A program made the position numbers and the translations under genes. From positions 1 to 6,992 of the forward strand of contig PKSW01000355.1 in assembly GCA_002869465.1 (NCBI GenBank): 6,992 bases of DNA. The letters run 5' to 3'. Positions 6,576 through 6,992 of this stretch are shown piece after piece. The stretch is from Marinilabiliales bacterium (GTDB lineage: Bacteria; Bacteroidota; Bacteroidia; Bacteroidales; F082). The notes beneath the pieces were generated by a model. It had not been told where the DNA came from and made no database searches. It was given only the letters and a program-made list of their open reading frames with translations. Within the stretch, counting starts at the first letter, position 1; the number at the start of each line of letters is the position of its first letter.

Positions 6576-6992
6576 CAATGATGCAATCGCCTGCCCCGAG
6601 AAATTTCTGATCTTAGGATTGTCATCATTCGCGTATTTTTCAACAAGCGTTAAGTAACGGGTATTTTTCGATTGCGAGATCAAATACAATACTGCCAGTT
6701 TTATTTTATTATCTTTTCCTGCCAGCAGCATAGATAAACATTCAAATTCATCAGGAATCTTCACATTCAGATTTTTAAAGGTACTTTCTGAAATATGGTC
6801 AAGAAACACGGTTTCAACGATAGGTATTAACACCCTTTTTAAATTGGTTTCCAGTAGGTTGTCGAGAAACTCAACCGCATTAATCCGCATATCTGGTTTC
6901 TTACTCTGTAAACCCTGGTAAATGGTCAGTATTTCCTCTGGTGGATATTTTAAGCCCAGCAAGCGGAATATTCTTTCCAGATTACCATCCAG
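6564..6992 (-). CDS. C-terminal part of a helical-repeat (HEAT-like) protein, start outside window
   Basis: Reading the minus strand, the frame is open from the window edge (6992) through 142 codons to a TAG at 6566-6564. An apparent TTG start at 6962 is not a convincing start, because ten more in-frame codons precede it (reading LDGNLERIFR) and continue the same pattern. The piece is alpha-helical with repeated hydrophobic/charged helices: IFRLLGLKYPPEEILTIYQG, then INAVEFLDNLL, LKRVLIPIVE, and near the end IKLAVLYLISQSK and KIRNFSGQAIASL. This is typical of HEAT/armadillo-type repeats. The run ERIFRLLGLKYP followed by NAVEFLDNLL reminds me of the HEAT-like tail attached to some bacterial nucleotide-transporter (ATP/ADP translocase, Npt-type) proteins, but only the tail is visible and this is recollection, not a match. 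It converges on the serine hydrolase gene with 3 bp between stop codons, so it is a separate transcription unit. Confidence 0.75.
   Translation of the reverse strand: MDGNLERIFRLLGLKYPPEEILTIYQGLQSKKPDMRINAVEFLDNLLETNLKRVLIPIVETVFLDHISESTFKNLNVKIPDEFECLSMLLAGKDNKIKLAVLYLISQSKNTRYLTLVEKYANDDNPKIRNFSGQAIASLNNN

Overview
The window looks like ordinary chromosome of a Bacteroidota member. The coding density is moderate and the DNA AT-leaning. Start codons lack clear Shine-Dalgarno sequences. Two secreted proteins have signal peptides ending in the style common in that phylum (one is followed by Gln-Lys), and promoter boxes of the Bacteroidota type (TTG, about 20 bp, TAnnTTTG) can be seen, most clearly before the J-domain gene. 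No mobile element, tRNA, rRNA or CRISPR array was found. The phylum is inferred from these traits, not from a database match.

Left part (1-2208): a 211-bp leader with a candidate promoter precedes a MarC-family inner-membrane protein (212-826). A 116-bp gap with a second, well-formed promoter leads to cbpA (943-1866), a DnaJ-type co-chaperone without zinc finger. It is followed after 6 bp by cbpM (1873-2208), its small MerR-like modulator. This pair is a classic chaperone/modulator operon.

Middle part (2209-6560): a 200-bp non-coding region with a 7-bp inverted repeat and a weak promoter candidate opens what looks like a two-gene operon. The first gene (2409-5300) encodes a 963-residue protein with a signal peptide, an N-terminal half I cannot assign, a phosphohistidine swivel domain (His520) and a C-terminal PPDK/PEP-synthase-type ATP-grasp domain. 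This order, swivel before ATP-grasp and no PEP/pyruvate barrel, is that of glucan/phosphoglucan water dikinases rather than PEP synthase. The second gene, 6 bp downstream, encodes an exported serine hydrolase of the beta-lactamase/DD-peptidase fold with all three signature motifs.

Right part (6561-6992): on the minus strand, converging with only 3 bp between stop codons, lies the C-terminal end of a helical-repeat protein that starts beyond the window. It may be the HEAT-like tail of a nucleotide-transporter-type protein, but that assignment is weak.

The most interesting unit is the exported dikinase plus exported serine hydrolase. An ATP-using phosphotransfer enzyme outside the cytoplasm would be unusual, and its substrate and energy source are not explained by the sequence.
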